Of a DNA stretch of 64,000 nucleotides, positions 16,736 through 24,743 are shown one piece after another. Position 1 is the first letter of the stretch. Every line of letters begins with the position of its first letter. Made by a program: the position numbers and the translations under genes. This DNA comes from Pseudomonas taiwanensis (GTDB taxonomy: Bacteria; Pseudomonadota; Gammaproteobacteria; Pseudomonadales; Pseudomonadaceae): assembly GCF_013393345.1 (NCBI RefSeq), contig NZ_QJRF01000061.1, forward strand, positions 62,001-126,000, given 5' to 3'. The notes beneath the pieces were generated by a model. That model was not told where the DNA came from. It made no database searches and saw only the letters and a program-made list of their open reading frames with translations.

Positions 16736-17176
16736 ATGAGCTCGAAACGCCTCAACTATTACCAAGCCGCTCCTCAAGCCATGAAAGCCATGATGGGTCT
16801 GGAGAAAGCCGCTTCCGAATCCATCCTCCCGCGTTCCCTGCGCGAGCTGGTGCGTATCCGGGCCTCGCAGATCAATGGCTGCGCCTACTGCGTCGACATG
16901 CACACCACTGACGCAAGCAAGGAGGGAGAAACCCTTCGACGCCTGATGGCAGTGAGTACCTGGAAGGAAACGCCGTTCTTCGACGAACGCGAGCGTGCCG
17001 CCCTGCAGTGGACCGAGACACTGACCCTGGTTGCAACCGCCCATGCGCCGGATGAGATCTACGAAGCAGTGGCCGCCGTGTTCAGTGACCAGGAGTTGGC
17101 GGAACTGACTTTCGTCATCGCAGCAATCAATGCGTGGAACCGTTTTGGTGTGGGTTTCGCCATGCAGCCGGAGTAA
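16736..17176 (+). CDS. AhpD-like carboxymuconolactone decarboxylase family protein
   Basis: The 146-residue product has the AhpD-type redox motif NGCAYCVDMHTTDA (CxxC with the downstream His, about 50-63) and the family helix RSLRELVRIRASQI. Such proteins act as thiol-disulfide peroxidases or alkylhydroperoxidase partners. I chose ATG 16736 over 16730 because the GGAGA at 16725-16729 then has normal spacing. It is divergent from a LysR regulator and followed by a strong terminator at 17201, so it is a single-gene unit. Confidence 0.88.
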   Translation: MSSKRLNYYQAAPQAMKAMMGLEKAASESILPRSLRELVRIRASQINGCAYCVDMHTTDASKEGETLRRLMAVSTWKETPFFDERERAALQWTETLTLVATAHAPDEIYEAVAAVFSDQELAELTFVIAAINAWNRFGVGFAMQPE

Positions 17177-17200
17177 GCAGTCAAGGCAAGCAGAAAAGAA

Positions 17201-17232
17201 AAAGCCCCGCAGGCTTTCGACTGCGGGGCTTT
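17201..17232. terminator. Bidirectional Rho-independent terminator
   Basis: AAAGCCCCGCAG (17201-17212) pairs perfectly with CTGCGGGGCTTT (17221-17232) around an 8-nt loop. It ends the AhpD-like gene. On the minus strand it directly follows a sequence resembling the tRNA-Ser 3' end (17240-17265), so it may be the former tRNA terminator. Confidence 0.85.
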
Positions 17233-17239
17233 CTGGACA

Positions 17240-17265
17240 TGGCGGGAGAATAGCAATCGAAACCA
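17240..17265 (-). repeat. Imperfect copy of the tRNA-Ser 3' end (possible attachment-site remnant)
   Basis: TGGCGGGAGAATAG at 17240-17253 matches the CCA/acceptor end of the tRNA-Ser at 19104 (TGGCGGGAAGATAG), with about 18 of 26 positions shared over the region. It is followed on the minus strand by a terminator, as a tRNA end would be. Together with tRNA-Ser it brackets hipBA. It may be a decayed integration site, or coincidence. Confidence 0.35.
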
Positions 17266-17426
17266 GAGCTTCGATACCCGGCTGGAGCGCCCTGTTAGAT
17301 GCCAGAATAGAAACCATAGCTTCGTTTCACACAAAAAAGCAGTGCTATCCCTTAAAACTGAAACCATAGTTTCGATTCAGCTTGACCACGCCTTGCTACC
17401 TCCTACAATCGAAACCATAGCTTCGA
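17257..17426. promoter_or_regulatory. Array of four HipB-type operators
   Basis: Four palindromic sites with core GAAACCAnAGnTTCG lie at 17257-17274, 17308-17325, 17358-17375 and 17409-17426. The best are TCGAA-N8-TTCGA. Start-to-start spacing is 51, 50 and 51 bp, close to five helical turns, so all face the same side of the DNA. E. coli hipBA also has four operators with an 8-bp central spacer but different arms. Sites 3 and 4 flank and overlap the promoter at 17382-17409. HipB/HipAB binding and looping is the expected role. Confidence 0.85.
17382..17409 (+). promoter_or_regulatory. hipBA promoter
   Basis: TTGACC (17382-17387) and TACAAT (17404-17409) are separated by 16 bp and lie 32 bp upstream of the hipB ATG. 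Operator 4 begins on the last base of the -10 element and operator 3 ends seven bases before the -35, so bound HipB would exclude RNA polymerase. Confidence 0.75.
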
Positions 17427-17440
17427 AACGGACATCCCAA

Positions 17441-17674
17441 ATGGATCAGCACTCGCACGTCCCCGTTCGCACACCGGAAGATCTTGGAAAGGTCGTTCGC
17501 GAGGTACGGAAAACGCAGCACATTCGCCAGGAGGACATGGCAATGCTGATTGGCAAAAGCCACGTGCATCTGCGCGATATCGAAAAGGGCAAGCCAACAG
17601 TCTCCCTGGGGAGCGTTCTGCAACTGCTCGATGAGTTGGGTATCAGGGTCTATCTGGACGTGCCGAAGCCATGA
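17441..17674 (+). CDS. hipB: HipB-like antitoxin, HTH transcriptional regulator
   Basis: The 77-residue protein has a Cro/C1-type helix-turn-helix: LGKVVREVRKTQHIRQEDMA, then LIGKSHVHLRDIEKGKPTVS, ending in LDELGIRVYLDVP, the short beta strand typical of HipB. It neutralises HipA and represses its own operon. The start at 17441 excludes an upstream in-frame extension that would run through operators 3 and 4. Its TGA overlaps the hipA ATG (17671-17674), the usual coupled arrangement. Confidence 0.9.
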   Translation: MDQHSHVPVRTPEDLGKVVREVRKTQHIRQEDMAMLIGKSHVHLRDIEKGKPTVSLGSVLQLLDELGIRVYLDVPKP

Positions 17675-18933
17675 GGCAGTTGGAAGTCACCCTAAACAAT
17701 GAGCATATCGGCAGCCTGATCGACCAGAACGGTGTATGGGCGCTCGCGTATTCATCTGACTGGCTGAATAACCCCCGATCATTCGACCTCTCACCCACCC
17801 TTCCCCGCTCTGCAGGCCGGGTCGTGGATAGCTCTACGGATCGCCCTGTTCAGTGGTTCTTCGACAACCTGCTACCAGAAGAGCAGGCCCGCCAGTTGCT
17901 GGCCAGCGACGCGAGAATCGAGTTTGCAGATGCCTTCGGACTCCTGGGCTACTACGGTGCTGAATCGGCGGGAGCCATCACGCTTCTGCCAGGATTTGAA
18001 CCAATAGCCGATGGCGGGCTCCAGCCGCTCCCTGACGACGTGCTCAGCCAGCGAATCAGAAACCTCCCCCGGGTATCGCTGACCACCGGAGCACCCAAGC
18101 GAATGTCGCTGGCAGGCGCCCAACACAAGTTGCCTGTCGTGGTCCTGGACGGCGTGCTGTACGAGCCAATCGGCAGCCGGCCATCAACTCACATCCTCAA
18201 GCCAAACCATCCGGAAACAGACCAGTACGACAACAGCGTGGCCAATGAATGGTTCGTTATGTCTGTCGCCCAAATGGCCAGGCTAAACACTGCCCCCGTT
18301 GCACTTCACCGCGTCCCGGAGCCGGTTTATCTGATTGAGCGTTTTGACAGGCAAGTAGTCGATGGCCAGCTGAAACGCTTGCATGTCCTGGACGGTTGCC
18401 AGTTGCTGGGACTGGATCGCCAGTTCAAATACCAACAGGCCTCGATGAAGACGCTTCGGCAAATCGTCAGCATCTGTCGCCGGAAAGCCGAGGCACGAAT
18501 CCAGCTATTCAATTGGCTGGTTTTCAACATCCTGGTCGGCAACAACGACGCCCACCTGAAGAACCTCTCTTTTTACGTCACATCGGACGGCGTTGACCTT
18601 GCGCCCCACTACGACCTGCTCTGCACAGCGATATATACCGCCAGCAAGGAATCGCCCCCCTGGCTGGACGCTGAGCTGGTATGGAAGGTGGAAGGCATGC
18701 GAACACACACCGAAGTGACCAGGGAGCATGTGCTCTTCATGGGCAGCCACCTCGGACTACCGAATAAGATTGCCGCCAAGCTGATGGATGAGCTTGTGAA
18801 GGCAACCTTGGAGGCAGCCGATCATCTGCTGCAAAGCCTGCCAGAGCACTTCCTTGCCGGTGAGAGATACCTGCTGCGTCGAATTGTTCATGGCGTCATG
18901 CGAGACATGGCTGCAAAGCTGCGTACTCCCTGA
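17671..18933 (+). CDS. hipA: HipA-like serine/threonine kinase toxin
   Basis: The 420-residue protein has the HipA N-terminal domain (1-105) and kinase domain. Visible motifs are MSLAGAQHK (145-153, with Ser146 at the place of the autophosphorylated Ser150 of E. coli HipA), the ATP-binding lysine in HILKP (Lys177), the catalytic NNDAHLKN (291-298, Asp293) and the metal-binding Asp315 in LAPHYDLLC. All key residues are intact, so the toxin is probably active. In E. coli the target is GltX; the target here is not inferable. Codons such as ATA, TCA and AAT are more common than in neighbours, which hints at horizontal acquisition. Confidence 0.92.
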   Translation: MRQLEVTLNNEHIGSLIDQNGVWALAYSSDWLNNPRSFDLSPTLPRSAGRVVDSSTDRPVQWFFDNLLPEEQARQLLASDARIEFADAFGLLGYYGAESAGAITLLPGFEPIADGGLQPLPDDVLSQRIRNLPRVSLTTGAPKRMSLAGAQHKLPVVVLDGVLYEPIGSRPSTHILKPNHPETDQYDNSVANEWFVMSVAQMARLNTAPVALHRVPEPVYLIERFDRQVVDGQLKRLHVLDGCQLLGLDRQFKYQQASMKTLRQIVSICRRKAEARIQLFNWLVFNILVGNNDAHLKNLSFYVTSDGVDLAPHYDLLCTAIYTASKESPPWLDAELVWKVEGMRTHTEVTREHVLFMGSHLGLPNKIAAKLMDELVKATLEAADHLLQSLPEHFLAGERYLLRRIVHGVMRDMAAKLRTP

Positions 18934-18953
18934 CTCACGGGGAACGCCAAGGC

Positions 18954-19067
18954 ATGAAGACCAAGCCAGTTGTCCCCCGGGCTCTGGCCCACCTGAGTGA
19001 AGCAACTGAGCAAGCCGTACTGGGGTTTTCGACACTCTGGGGCAAGCCAAAAAGCAAAAACCCCTGA
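18954..19067 (+). CDS. Tiny ORF downstream of hipA (doubtful)
   Basis: An ATG 21 bp after hipA opens a 37-codon frame (MKTKPVVPRALAHLSEATEQ...) that ends inside the terminator hairpin at 19058. A GGGGA lies about 10 bases before the start. It is co-oriented with hipBA and might be a third small gene or a degraded remnant. No family is recognised. Confidence 0.2.
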   Translation: MKTKPVVPRALAHLSEATEQAVLGFSTLWGKPKSKNP

Positions 19068-19090
19068 AACTCTAAGAATTTCAGGGGTTT
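19056..19090 (-). terminator. Rho-independent terminator for tRNA-Ser (also closes hipBA)
   Basis: AAACCCCTGAAA (19058-19069) pairs with TTTCAGGGGTTT (19079-19090). On the minus strand the stem is followed by a T-rich run, fitting termination just past the tRNA 3' end. On the plus strand it can end hipBA transcription. Confidence 0.8.
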
Positions 19091-19103
19091 AGGCTATTGA
19101 ATA

Positions 19104-19193
19104 TGGCGGGAAGATAGGGATTTGAACCCTAGGTGCCATTGCTGACACAACGGATTTCGAATCCGTCCCGTTCGGCCACTCCGGCATCTTCCC
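19104..19193 (-). tRNA. tRNA-Ser (anticodon CGA)
   Basis: On the minus strand a 90-nt cloverleaf runs from GGGAAGATGCCGG to a genomically encoded CCA. The acceptor arm is GGGAAGA/TCTTCCC, the anticodon stem-loop is ACGGATTCGAAATCCGT with anticodon CGA, there is a long class II variable arm, and the T arm contains GGGTTCAAATCCC. It reads UCG serine codons. It sits 3' to 3' against the hipBA module. Confidence 0.96.
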
Positions 19194-19310
19194 GAACGGC
19201 GCGCATGATACCAGTTCATCGCCCATTGGCGAAGCCCGTAGGGGAGATTTTTTCGCGTGGTTTCAGATGGTTGCGGTGCGAGAGAGATCGCTACGCGATT
19301 CTTGGCGAAC

Positions 19311-19340
19311 GAATTCGCCCCTGCAGCGAGGGGCGAATTC
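19311..19340. terminator. REP-like palindrome downstream of purC
   Basis: GAATTCGCCCCT (19311-19322) pairs perfectly with AGGGGCGAATTC (19329-19340) around a 6-nt loop. It lies 12 bp past the purC stop codon. It shares the GAATTCGCCCC core with the REP units near 6545 and 6670, and probably works as a terminator or mRNA 3'-end stabiliser. Confidence 0.6.
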
Positions 19341-19352
19341 CGGGAGGAGCGA

Positions 19353-20222
19353 TCAGGAAGTCAGCTTGGTCAGGGCTTCGCGGTACTTGTCGGCGGTTTT
19401 CTGGGCGACGTCCGCGGGTACGGCCGGGGCCGGCGGTTCCTTGTTCCAGCCGGTGGATTCCAGCCAGTCGCGCACGAACTGTTTGTCAAAGCTCGGCGGG
19501 TTCTTGCCTTCGACGTAGCTTTCCACCGGCCAGAAACGGCTGGAGTCGGGGGTCAGCACTTCGTCCATCAGGGTCAGGGTGCCGTCTTCGTCGATGCCGA
19601 ACTCGAACTTGGTGTCGGCAATGATGATGCCGCGGGTGGCGGCGTATTCGACGGCGGTGCTGTACAGGGCGATGGCGGTGTCACGGACCTTGGCGGCCAG
19701 TTCCTTGCCGATGATGGCTTCGCACTGTTCGAAGGAGATGTTCTCGTCGTGGTCGCCGACAGCGGCCTTGGTCGAGGGGGTGAAGATGGGTTGCGGTAGC
19801 TTGGAGGCTTCCTTCAGGCCGGCCGGCAGCTGGATGCCGCAAACGGTGCCGGTCTTCTGGTATTCCTTCCAGCCCGAGCCAACGATGTAGCCACGCACGA
19901 TGGCTTCGACAGCGACGGGTTTGAGGCGCTTGGCGACTACAGCACGGCCTTCCACCAGGGGCAGTTCAGCGGCGGGAACGACATCTTCCACCTTGTCGCC
20001 GGTGAAGTGATTGGGGACGACGTCGGACAGCTTGTCGAACCAGAAGTTGGAGATGGCGGTCAGGATCTTGCCCTTCTCCGGAATCGGCTGGTCGAGGATC
20101 ACGTCGAACGCGGAAAGGCGGTCAGTAGCGACCATCAGCATGCGCTTGTCGTCGATTTCGTAGAGGTCGCGAACCTTCCCCGAGTAGATCTTCTTCAGGC
20201 TGAGTGTGGTGGGTGTGCTCAT
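19353..20222 (-). CDS. purC: Phosphoribosylaminoimidazole-succinocarboxamide synthase (SAICAR synthetase), long type
   Basis: PurC joins CAIR and aspartate using ATP in step 8 of purine synthesis. The 289-residue protein has [27 protein letters not shown] split over about 10-40 (nucleotide-binding glycine-rich loop and substrate loop), [18 protein letters not shown] and [11 protein letters not shown]. Its length and these motifs belong to the longer yeast ADE1-like type, not the about 236-residue type I remember for P. aeruginosa PurC at this locus. The ATG at 20222 is used; a TTG seven codons upstream is less likely. It follows bamC with a terminator hairpin between. Confidence 0.93.
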   Translation of the reverse strand: MSTPTTLSLKKIYSGKVRDLYEIDDKRMLMVATDRLSAFDVILDQPIPEKGKILTAISNFWFDKLSDVVPNHFTGDKVEDVVPAAELPLVEGRAVVAKRLKPVAVEAIVRGYIVGSGWKEYQKTGTVCGIQLPAGLKEASKLPQPIFTPSTKAAVGDHDENISFEQCEAIIGKELAAKVRDTAIALYSTAVEYAATRGIIIADTKFEFGIDEDGTLTLMDEVLTPDSSRFWPVESYVEGKNPPSFDKQFVRDWLESTGWNKEPPAPAVPADVAQKTADKYREALTKLTS

Positions 20223-20250
20223 GTCGTTTTCCGCCTTTATCAAACGAAAC

Positions 20251-20274
20251 AGGCGAAACCCGGGGGTTTCGCCT
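20251..20274 (-). terminator. Hairpin between bamC and purC
   Basis: AGGCGAAACCC (20251-20261) pairs with GGGTTTCGCCT (20264-20274), flanked by A and T residues. It may terminate bamC transcripts partially before purC. Confidence 0.5.
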
Positions 20275-20317
20275 TGTTGTTTCCACGATCCGCCGCTGGG
20301 CGGCGTACCTCTTGCTC

Positions 20318-21436
20318 TTAGCCGAGGTTTTCCTGGATCAGGGTCAGCACGCGGCGCGCCACATCGGCGGGGGCCACGGTGTTGATGTCCTTCTCCACGG
20401 TCACCTGAACGGTATCGCCAACGCGGGTCAGGCGGACCTGGTAGCGTTCGGCACGGGCTTCGATTTCTTCTGCGCTGGAGTCGCTGCCCCAGAGGCTGCT
20501 GAAGAAGCCGGGTTTCTCGTCTTTCTTCTCGGCGCCTTCGGCGAGGTTGATGTAGTACACACCCAGGCTGCGGTTGATGTCGTCGACGCGGACATCGCCG
20601 GTTTCCAGGGCGCGACCGACGCTGGACCAGGAACGGTCGAAGTCGGCGCCGAGGCTGAGCATGGGGTTGCCGTTACCGTCTTCGGAAAGGGTCACGCGGC
20701 TCGGCGCATCGAAGTCGCGGGCGGCGAGCAACGACACGGACCCGCCCTGCTCGGAGCTGCGGGCCATGCTGGCAAGCATTTCGTCCAGCAGAGCGGCTTC
20801 CAGGCTCGCGTTGTCGGAACGGCTCGGCCAGCCAGTATCGGCGGTGCTGCCAGCCGGACGGCTGACAGTGGTCACGAAGATTTCGCTGGTGTTGCGCTGC
20901 ACGCCCGGCTCGATACGCACACGGGCGCGGACTTCGCTGTCCGGCTCGACGTCGCTCACGCGGCTACCCAGGCGACGGGCCAGGGAACCGGAAAGCTGGT
21001 CGAGACGCTGCCAGTCGGTGCTGAACTCGCCGGTCTGCGGACGCTCGTCGGCAATACGGAAACCGCCGTTCTCGAAGAACTGGCGGGCCACAGGCCAGAC
21101 TTCAGCCGGAACACGCTGGGCAACCACCCAACGGGAATCGCCGCTCTTCTGCAGGCTGTAGTCGCTGACTTCACCCTTGCCCTGCAGGGCCTGCGGACGG
21201 GGTACTTCGTATTCACCTTCAGCGCGGGTGTCGGCAACGTTCATCGGTACCGGCAGCAGCGGGTCGAGCGGTTTGGCATCAACGTCCGGCGGAAGCTGCA
21301 TGGGAGCCGTCTGGCGAGATTCCAGGTAATCGCTGCCGCGATCACGGAAATAGCCATCTTTGCCCCAGAGCCAGCCGCAACCGCTGGTGCTGGAAATGAT
21401 CAGGGCGAGAGCGGAGAGTCCGGCCAGTCGCTTCAT
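20318..21436 (-). CDS. bamC: Outer membrane protein assembly factor BamC (NlpB)
   Basis: The 372-residue lipoprotein has a signal peptide with lipobox STSGC (Cys20) and the conserved unstructured BamC N-terminal segment that contacts BamD ([20 protein letters not shown], about 26-45). Two helix-grip domains follow (about 90-210 and 245-372). BamC is an accessory of the BAM complex that inserts beta-barrels in the outer membrane. It lies 18 bp downstream of dapA, the usual dapA-bamC pair, so it is probably co-transcribed with dapA. Confidence 0.93.
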   Translation of the reverse strand: MKRLAGLSALALIISSTSGCGWLWGKDGYFRDRGSDYLESRQTAPMQLPPDVDAKPLDPLLPVPMNVADTRAEGEYEVPRPQALQGKGEVSDYSLQKSGDSRWVVAQRVPAEVWPVARQFFENGGFRIADERPQTGEFSTDWQRLDQLSGSLARRLGSRVSDVEPDSEVRARVRIEPGVQRNTSEIFVTTVSRPAGSTADTGWPSRSDNASLEAALLDEMLASMARSSEQGGSVSLLAARDFDAPSRVTLSEDGNGNPMLSLGADFDRSWSSVGRALETGDVRVDDINRSLGVYYINLAEGAEKKDEKPGFFSSLWGSDSSAEEIEARAERYQVRLTRVGDTVQVTVEKDINTVAPADVARRVLTLIQENLG

Positions 21437-21454
21437 GCGGAATGTTTCCTTGGA

Positions 21455-22333
21455 TTAGGCAAGTACGCCGGACTGGCGCATGGCTTGGCGCAGAGGCTCG
21501 TGGCAACGCGGGCTGAGCCAGGTCAACGGCAGGCGAATGCCGTCGGGCATCAGACCCATTTCGTGCAGGGCGAACTTCACCGGAATCGGGTTGGACTCGA
21601 TGAACAGTGCCTTGTGCAGCGGCATCAGCTTGTCGTTGATGGCGCGAGCGACTTCGGCGTCGCCACGCATGGCGGCAGCGCAGAGGTCGGCCATGGCGCG
21701 CGGGGCAACGTTGGCGGTAACCGAGATATTGCCCTTGCCGCCCATCAGCATCAGTTCGACGGCAGTGGCGTCGTCACCGGAGTAGACGAGGAAATCCTTG
21801 CTGACGCGGTTCAGTACTTCCTGGCCTCGCTGCAGGTCGCCAGTGGCTTCCTTGATGCCGATGATGTTGCTGATCTTCGACAGGCGCTCGACAGTTTCCG
21901 GGAGCATGTCGCAGACGGTGCGGCCCGGTACGTTGTAGAGGATCTGCGGGATAGCGACGGCTTCAGCGATGTGGCGGAAGTGCTGGTACAGGCCTTCCTG
22001 GGTCGGCTTGTTGTAGTACGGGGTCACCAGCAGGCAGGCATCGGCGCCGACGTTCTTGGCGGCGGCGGTGAGTTCGACCGACTCACGGGTGGAGTTGCCA
22101 CCGGTGCCGGCGATGACCGGGATGCGGCCATTGACCTGATCGACGACGCGGCGGATCACTTCGACGTGCTCATTGACGTCAAGCGTGGCGGACTCGCCCG
22201 TGGTGCCGACGGCGACTATGGCGTTGGTGCCCTCTTGAAGATGGAAGTCGACGAGTTTGGAGAGGCTGTCCCAGTCCAATTGACCCTGCGCATCCATGGG
22301 CGTAACCAGTGCCACCATACTGCCCGCAATCAT
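21455..22333 (-). CDS. dapA: 4-hydroxy-tetrahydrodipicolinate synthase
   Basis: DapA condenses pyruvate with aspartate semialdehyde in lysine and diaminopimelate synthesis. The 292-residue TIM barrel shows GTTGES (pyruvate binding, about 43-48), YNVPGRT with the catalytic Tyr, and the Schiff-base Lys in GIKEATGD (about 161). The ATG at 22333 is preceded by AGGAG on the minus strand at correct distance; upstream extension is unsupported. It is first in a dapA-bamC-purC run on the minus strand. Confidence 0.96.
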   Translation of the reverse strand: MIAGSMVALVTPMDAQGQLDWDSLSKLVDFHLQEGTNAIVAVGTTGESATLDVNEHVEVIRRVVDQVNGRIPVIAGTGGNSTRESVELTAAAKNVGADACLLVTPYYNKPTQEGLYQHFRHIAEAVAIPQILYNVPGRTVCDMLPETVERLSKISNIIGIKEATGDLQRGQEVLNRVSKDFLVYSGDDATAVELMLMGGKGNISVTANVAPRAMADLCAAAMRGDAEVARAINDKLMPLHKALFIESNPIPVKFALHEMGLMPDGIRLPLTWLSPRCHEPLRQAMRQSGVLA

Positions 22334-22511
22334 GCAACCGCTCCTGCCGGAAAAAGAGAGCCGTAATGGTACTGTCGGCTCTGGCCTTGCACAAGGTGAA
22401 CGCAAGCGCCGTCAGGCGGTTACGGCATTTCCCTCGGCGACGCTTTTCGCTAACCTTCCCCGTTTGAACAGTGTGGCTCCGGCCGCCCTCCCCTCGCTCT
22501 AGGAATGCTGC

Positions 22512-23069
22512 ATGTCCACCACCCCGCCCCGCGAACAATTCCTTTTGATCAGTGCCCTCGGCCGCAACCCGATGGAGCTGACCAACGTGCTGTGCCGCGC
22601 CAGCCAGGAAAACCGTTGCGCAGTGGTCAGCAGCCGCTTGACCCGCCACGGCGAATTCAGCGCCCTGGTGCTGCAGGTTTCCGGCAGTTGGGACGGACTG
22701 GCACGCCTAGAAGCGGGTATGGCGGCACTGGCCAAGCGCCACGGCTTCACCGCCAACGTCACCCGCAGCAGCGCCATGGAAACACGCCCGCAGGCACTGC
22801 CCTACGTGGCCTATATCAGCGCCGCCTATCGCCCGGACATCCTCAACGAACTGTGCCAGTTCTTCATCGACCACCGCGTCGAGCTGGAGAACCTCACCTG
22901 CGACACCTATCAGGCGCCTCAGACCGGCGGCACCATGCTCAACGCCACGATCACCGTGACCCTGCCCGCCGGCACCCAGATCAGCTGGCTGCGTGACCAG
23001 TTCCTGGACTTTGCCGACGCCCTGAACCTCGACGCCCTGATCGAACCCTGGCGCCCGCAACACCCCTGA
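22512..23069 (+). CDS. gcvR: Glycine cleavage system transcriptional repressor-type ACT protein (GcvR)
   Basis: The 185-residue protein consists of two ACT domains: REQFLLISALGRNPMELTNV (about 7-26) opens the first, and VAYISAAYRPDILNELCQFF the second. This is the GcvR family. In E. coli GcvR binds GcvA and glycine; in pseudomonads the role is less certain. It diverges from dapA and is followed by bcp after 13 bp, the order known from other Pseudomonas genomes. Confidence 0.87.
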   Translation: MSTTPPREQFLLISALGRNPMELTNVLCRASQENRCAVVSSRLTRHGEFSALVLQVSGSWDGLARLEAGMAALAKRHGFTANVTRSSAMETRPQALPYVAYISAAYRPDILNELCQFFIDHRVELENLTCDTYQAPQTGGTMLNATITVTLPAGTQISWLRDQFLDFADALNLDALIEPWRPQHP

Positions 23070-23082
23070 GGAGCAAGCAGAC

Positions 23083-23556
23083 ATGGCCGTTTCCCTGAAT
23101 CAATCCATCACCGACTTCACCGCCCAGGCCACGAGTGGCCTGGAGGTCAGCCTGTCCGCGCTCAAGGGCAAGCAGGTAGTGCTTTATTTCTATCCCAAGG
23201 ACAGCACCCCCGGCTGCACCACCGAAGGCCAGGGTTTTCGTGACCAGCATGCCGCCTTCCTGGCTGCGAACACCGCCATCTTCGGTGTCTCCCGCGACAG
23301 CATGAAGTCCCACGAGAACTTCAAGTGCAAACAGGAATTCCCCTTCGAGCTGATCTCCGACAAGGATGAATCGCTCTGCCAGCTCTTCGACGTGATCAAG
23401 CTGAAGAAGCTCTACGGCAAGGAATACATGGGCGTTGACCGCAGCACCTTCCTCATTGACAAGGACGGCGTCCTGCGTCAGGAGTGGCGCGGCGTAAAGG
23501 TACCCGGCCACGTCGACGCCGTGCTCGCCGCCGCCCAGGCATTGAACAAGGGCTGA
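23083..23556 (+). CDS. bcp: Thioredoxin-dependent peroxiredoxin, BCP/PrxQ type
   Basis: The 157-residue protein has the peroxiredoxin active site YPKDSTPGCTTEGQGFRD (about 38-55, peroxidatic Cys45) with the conserved Pro/Thr and a later Arg. The usual resolving Cys five residues on (CxxxxC) is absent; another Cys occurs in ENFKCKQEF. It therefore belongs to the PrxQ forms without an adjacent resolving Cys. It reduces hydroperoxides in the cytoplasm. It is co-transcribed with gcvR and ends at a strong terminator. Confidence 0.93.
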   Translation: MAVSLNQSITDFTAQATSGLEVSLSALKGKQVVLYFYPKDSTPGCTTEGQGFRDQHAAFLAANTAIFGVSRDSMKSHENFKCKQEFPFELISDKDESLCQLFDVIKLKKLYGKEYMGVDRSTFLIDKDGVLRQEWRGVKVPGHVDAVLAAAQALNKG

Positions 23557-23569
23557 TCCCGCCCCAATG

Positions 23570-23597
23570 AAAAAGGCCGCAATCGCGGCCTTTTTTC
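23570..23597 (+). terminator. Rho-independent terminator after bcp
   Basis: GGCCGC (23575-23580) pairs with GCGGCC (23585-23590) around AATC, with A residues before and six T residues after. It is shared with the convergent AI-2E transporter gene. Confidence 0.85.
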
Positions 23598-23635
23598 ATT
23601 TATCCGGTCAAGGAATGCGCTGTCCGGGCTAATCC

Positions 23636-24706
23636 TCACTGCACCACGGCATTTCCAGGGCCAGCCCGAGGCCAGGCATCCAGCACGGCCTTGAACAGGG
23701 TGGCCAGGGGAATGGCGAAGAACACTCCCCAGAAGCCCCAGAGCCCACCGAACAGGAGCACGGCGCAGATGATCGCCACCGGATGCAGGTTCACCGCTTC
23801 GGAGAACAGCAGTGGCACGAGGACGTTGCCGTCCAGGGTCTGGATTACGGTGTAGACCACCATCAGGTAGATGAACTGGTCGCTCCAGCCCCACTGGAAC
23901 AGCGCGATCAAGGCGACAGGAACGGTCACCACCACGGCGCCGATGTAAGGCACGACCACCGAGAGCCCCACCAGCAGGGCCAGCAGCGCCGCGTAATTCA
24001 GGCCGAGCCAGACGAACGCTACGTAGGTCACCGCACCACAGATGACGATTTCGATCACCTTGCCGCGAATGTAGTTGGCGATCTGGATGTTCACTTCGTC
24101 CCAGACCTGTGTCATCAAGCCGCGCTCGCTGGGCAGGTAACCACTGATCCAGCGCCCGATCAGCACCCGATCCTTGAGGAAGAAGAACACCAGGATCGGC
24201 ACCAGGACCAGGTAGATCATGATGTTGACCAGCAACGGCAGGCTGGACAGTGAGAACGTCAGCGCCCACTGGCCGAACTTGGCGACTTCGCTGCGGGTGA
24301 CCTCGATGGCCTTGAGCACCTGCTCATCGGTCACCAGATGCGGATAGCGCTCGGGCAGGAGCAGCAGCAACGACTGCCATTCGCCCAGCATCCCGGGCAG
24401 TTCCTGGAACAGTTTGCTCAGCTGCTGCCAGAGCAACGGCACCAGGACACCGATAATCAGGGCCAGTGCACCAATGAACAGGGCGAAGACTATCCAGACC
24501 GCCAGGGACTGTGGCAGTCGCAGGCGCTCCAGCAGGTTGACCAGGCCCTGCATGAGAAAAGCCAGGACCATTCCCGCCAACACGGGCGCCAGCATGTTGC
24601 CGAGGGTAAGTACGACGGTGAAGCCGAGAACGAGGACCACGGCCAGCACAACGGCTTCTTCGTCAGAGAAGTAGCGCTGGACCCAGTCGCGAAGCACCTT
24701 GAGCAT
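23636..24706 (-). CDS. AI-2E family transporter (PerM-like)
   Basis: The 356-residue polytopic membrane protein has about eight membrane helices and the family core NYIRGKVIEIVICGAVTYVA, then GLSVVVPYIGAVVVTVPVAL and TLDGNVLVPLLFSEAVNLHP. PF01594 members have been proposed to export autoinducer-2 or to act as Na+/H+ antiporters; the substrate is not known here. The start at 24706 (MLKVLRDWVQRYF) follows the family. It shares a strand with the tusA-like gene 37 bp upstream. A second paralogue lies at 56209-57303. Confidence 0.9.
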   Translation of the reverse strand: MLKVLRDWVQRYFSDEEAVVLAVVLVLGFTVVLTLGNMLAPVLAGMVLAFLMQGLVNLLERLRLPQSLAVWIVFALFIGALALIIGVLVPLLWQQLSKLFQELPGMLGEWQSLLLLLPERYPHLVTDEQVLKAIEVTRSEVAKFGQWALTFSLSSLPLLVNIMIYLVLVPILVFFFLKDRVLIGRWISGYLPSERGLMTQVWDEVNIQIANYIRGKVIEIVICGAVTYVAFVWLGLNYAALLALLVGLSVVVPYIGAVVVTVPVALIALFQWGWSDQFIYLMVVYTVIQTLDGNVLVPLLFSEAVNLHPVAIICAVLLFGGLWGFWGVFFAIPLATLFKAVLDAWPRAGPGNAVVQ

Positions 24707-24743
24707 CAGAATTCCTTGAATGGCCCGCAACAGCGGGCCCGGG

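Noticed and set aside
17257-17426. Four spaced repeats considered as a CRISPR array
   Set aside because: The units are palindromic, only 18 bp, overlap a promoter and sit directly before hipB. They are operators; no cas gene is near.
20204-22366. 720-codon plus-strand frame over purC-bamC-dapA
   Set aside because: It is antisense to three well-identified genes and has shadow-type composition.
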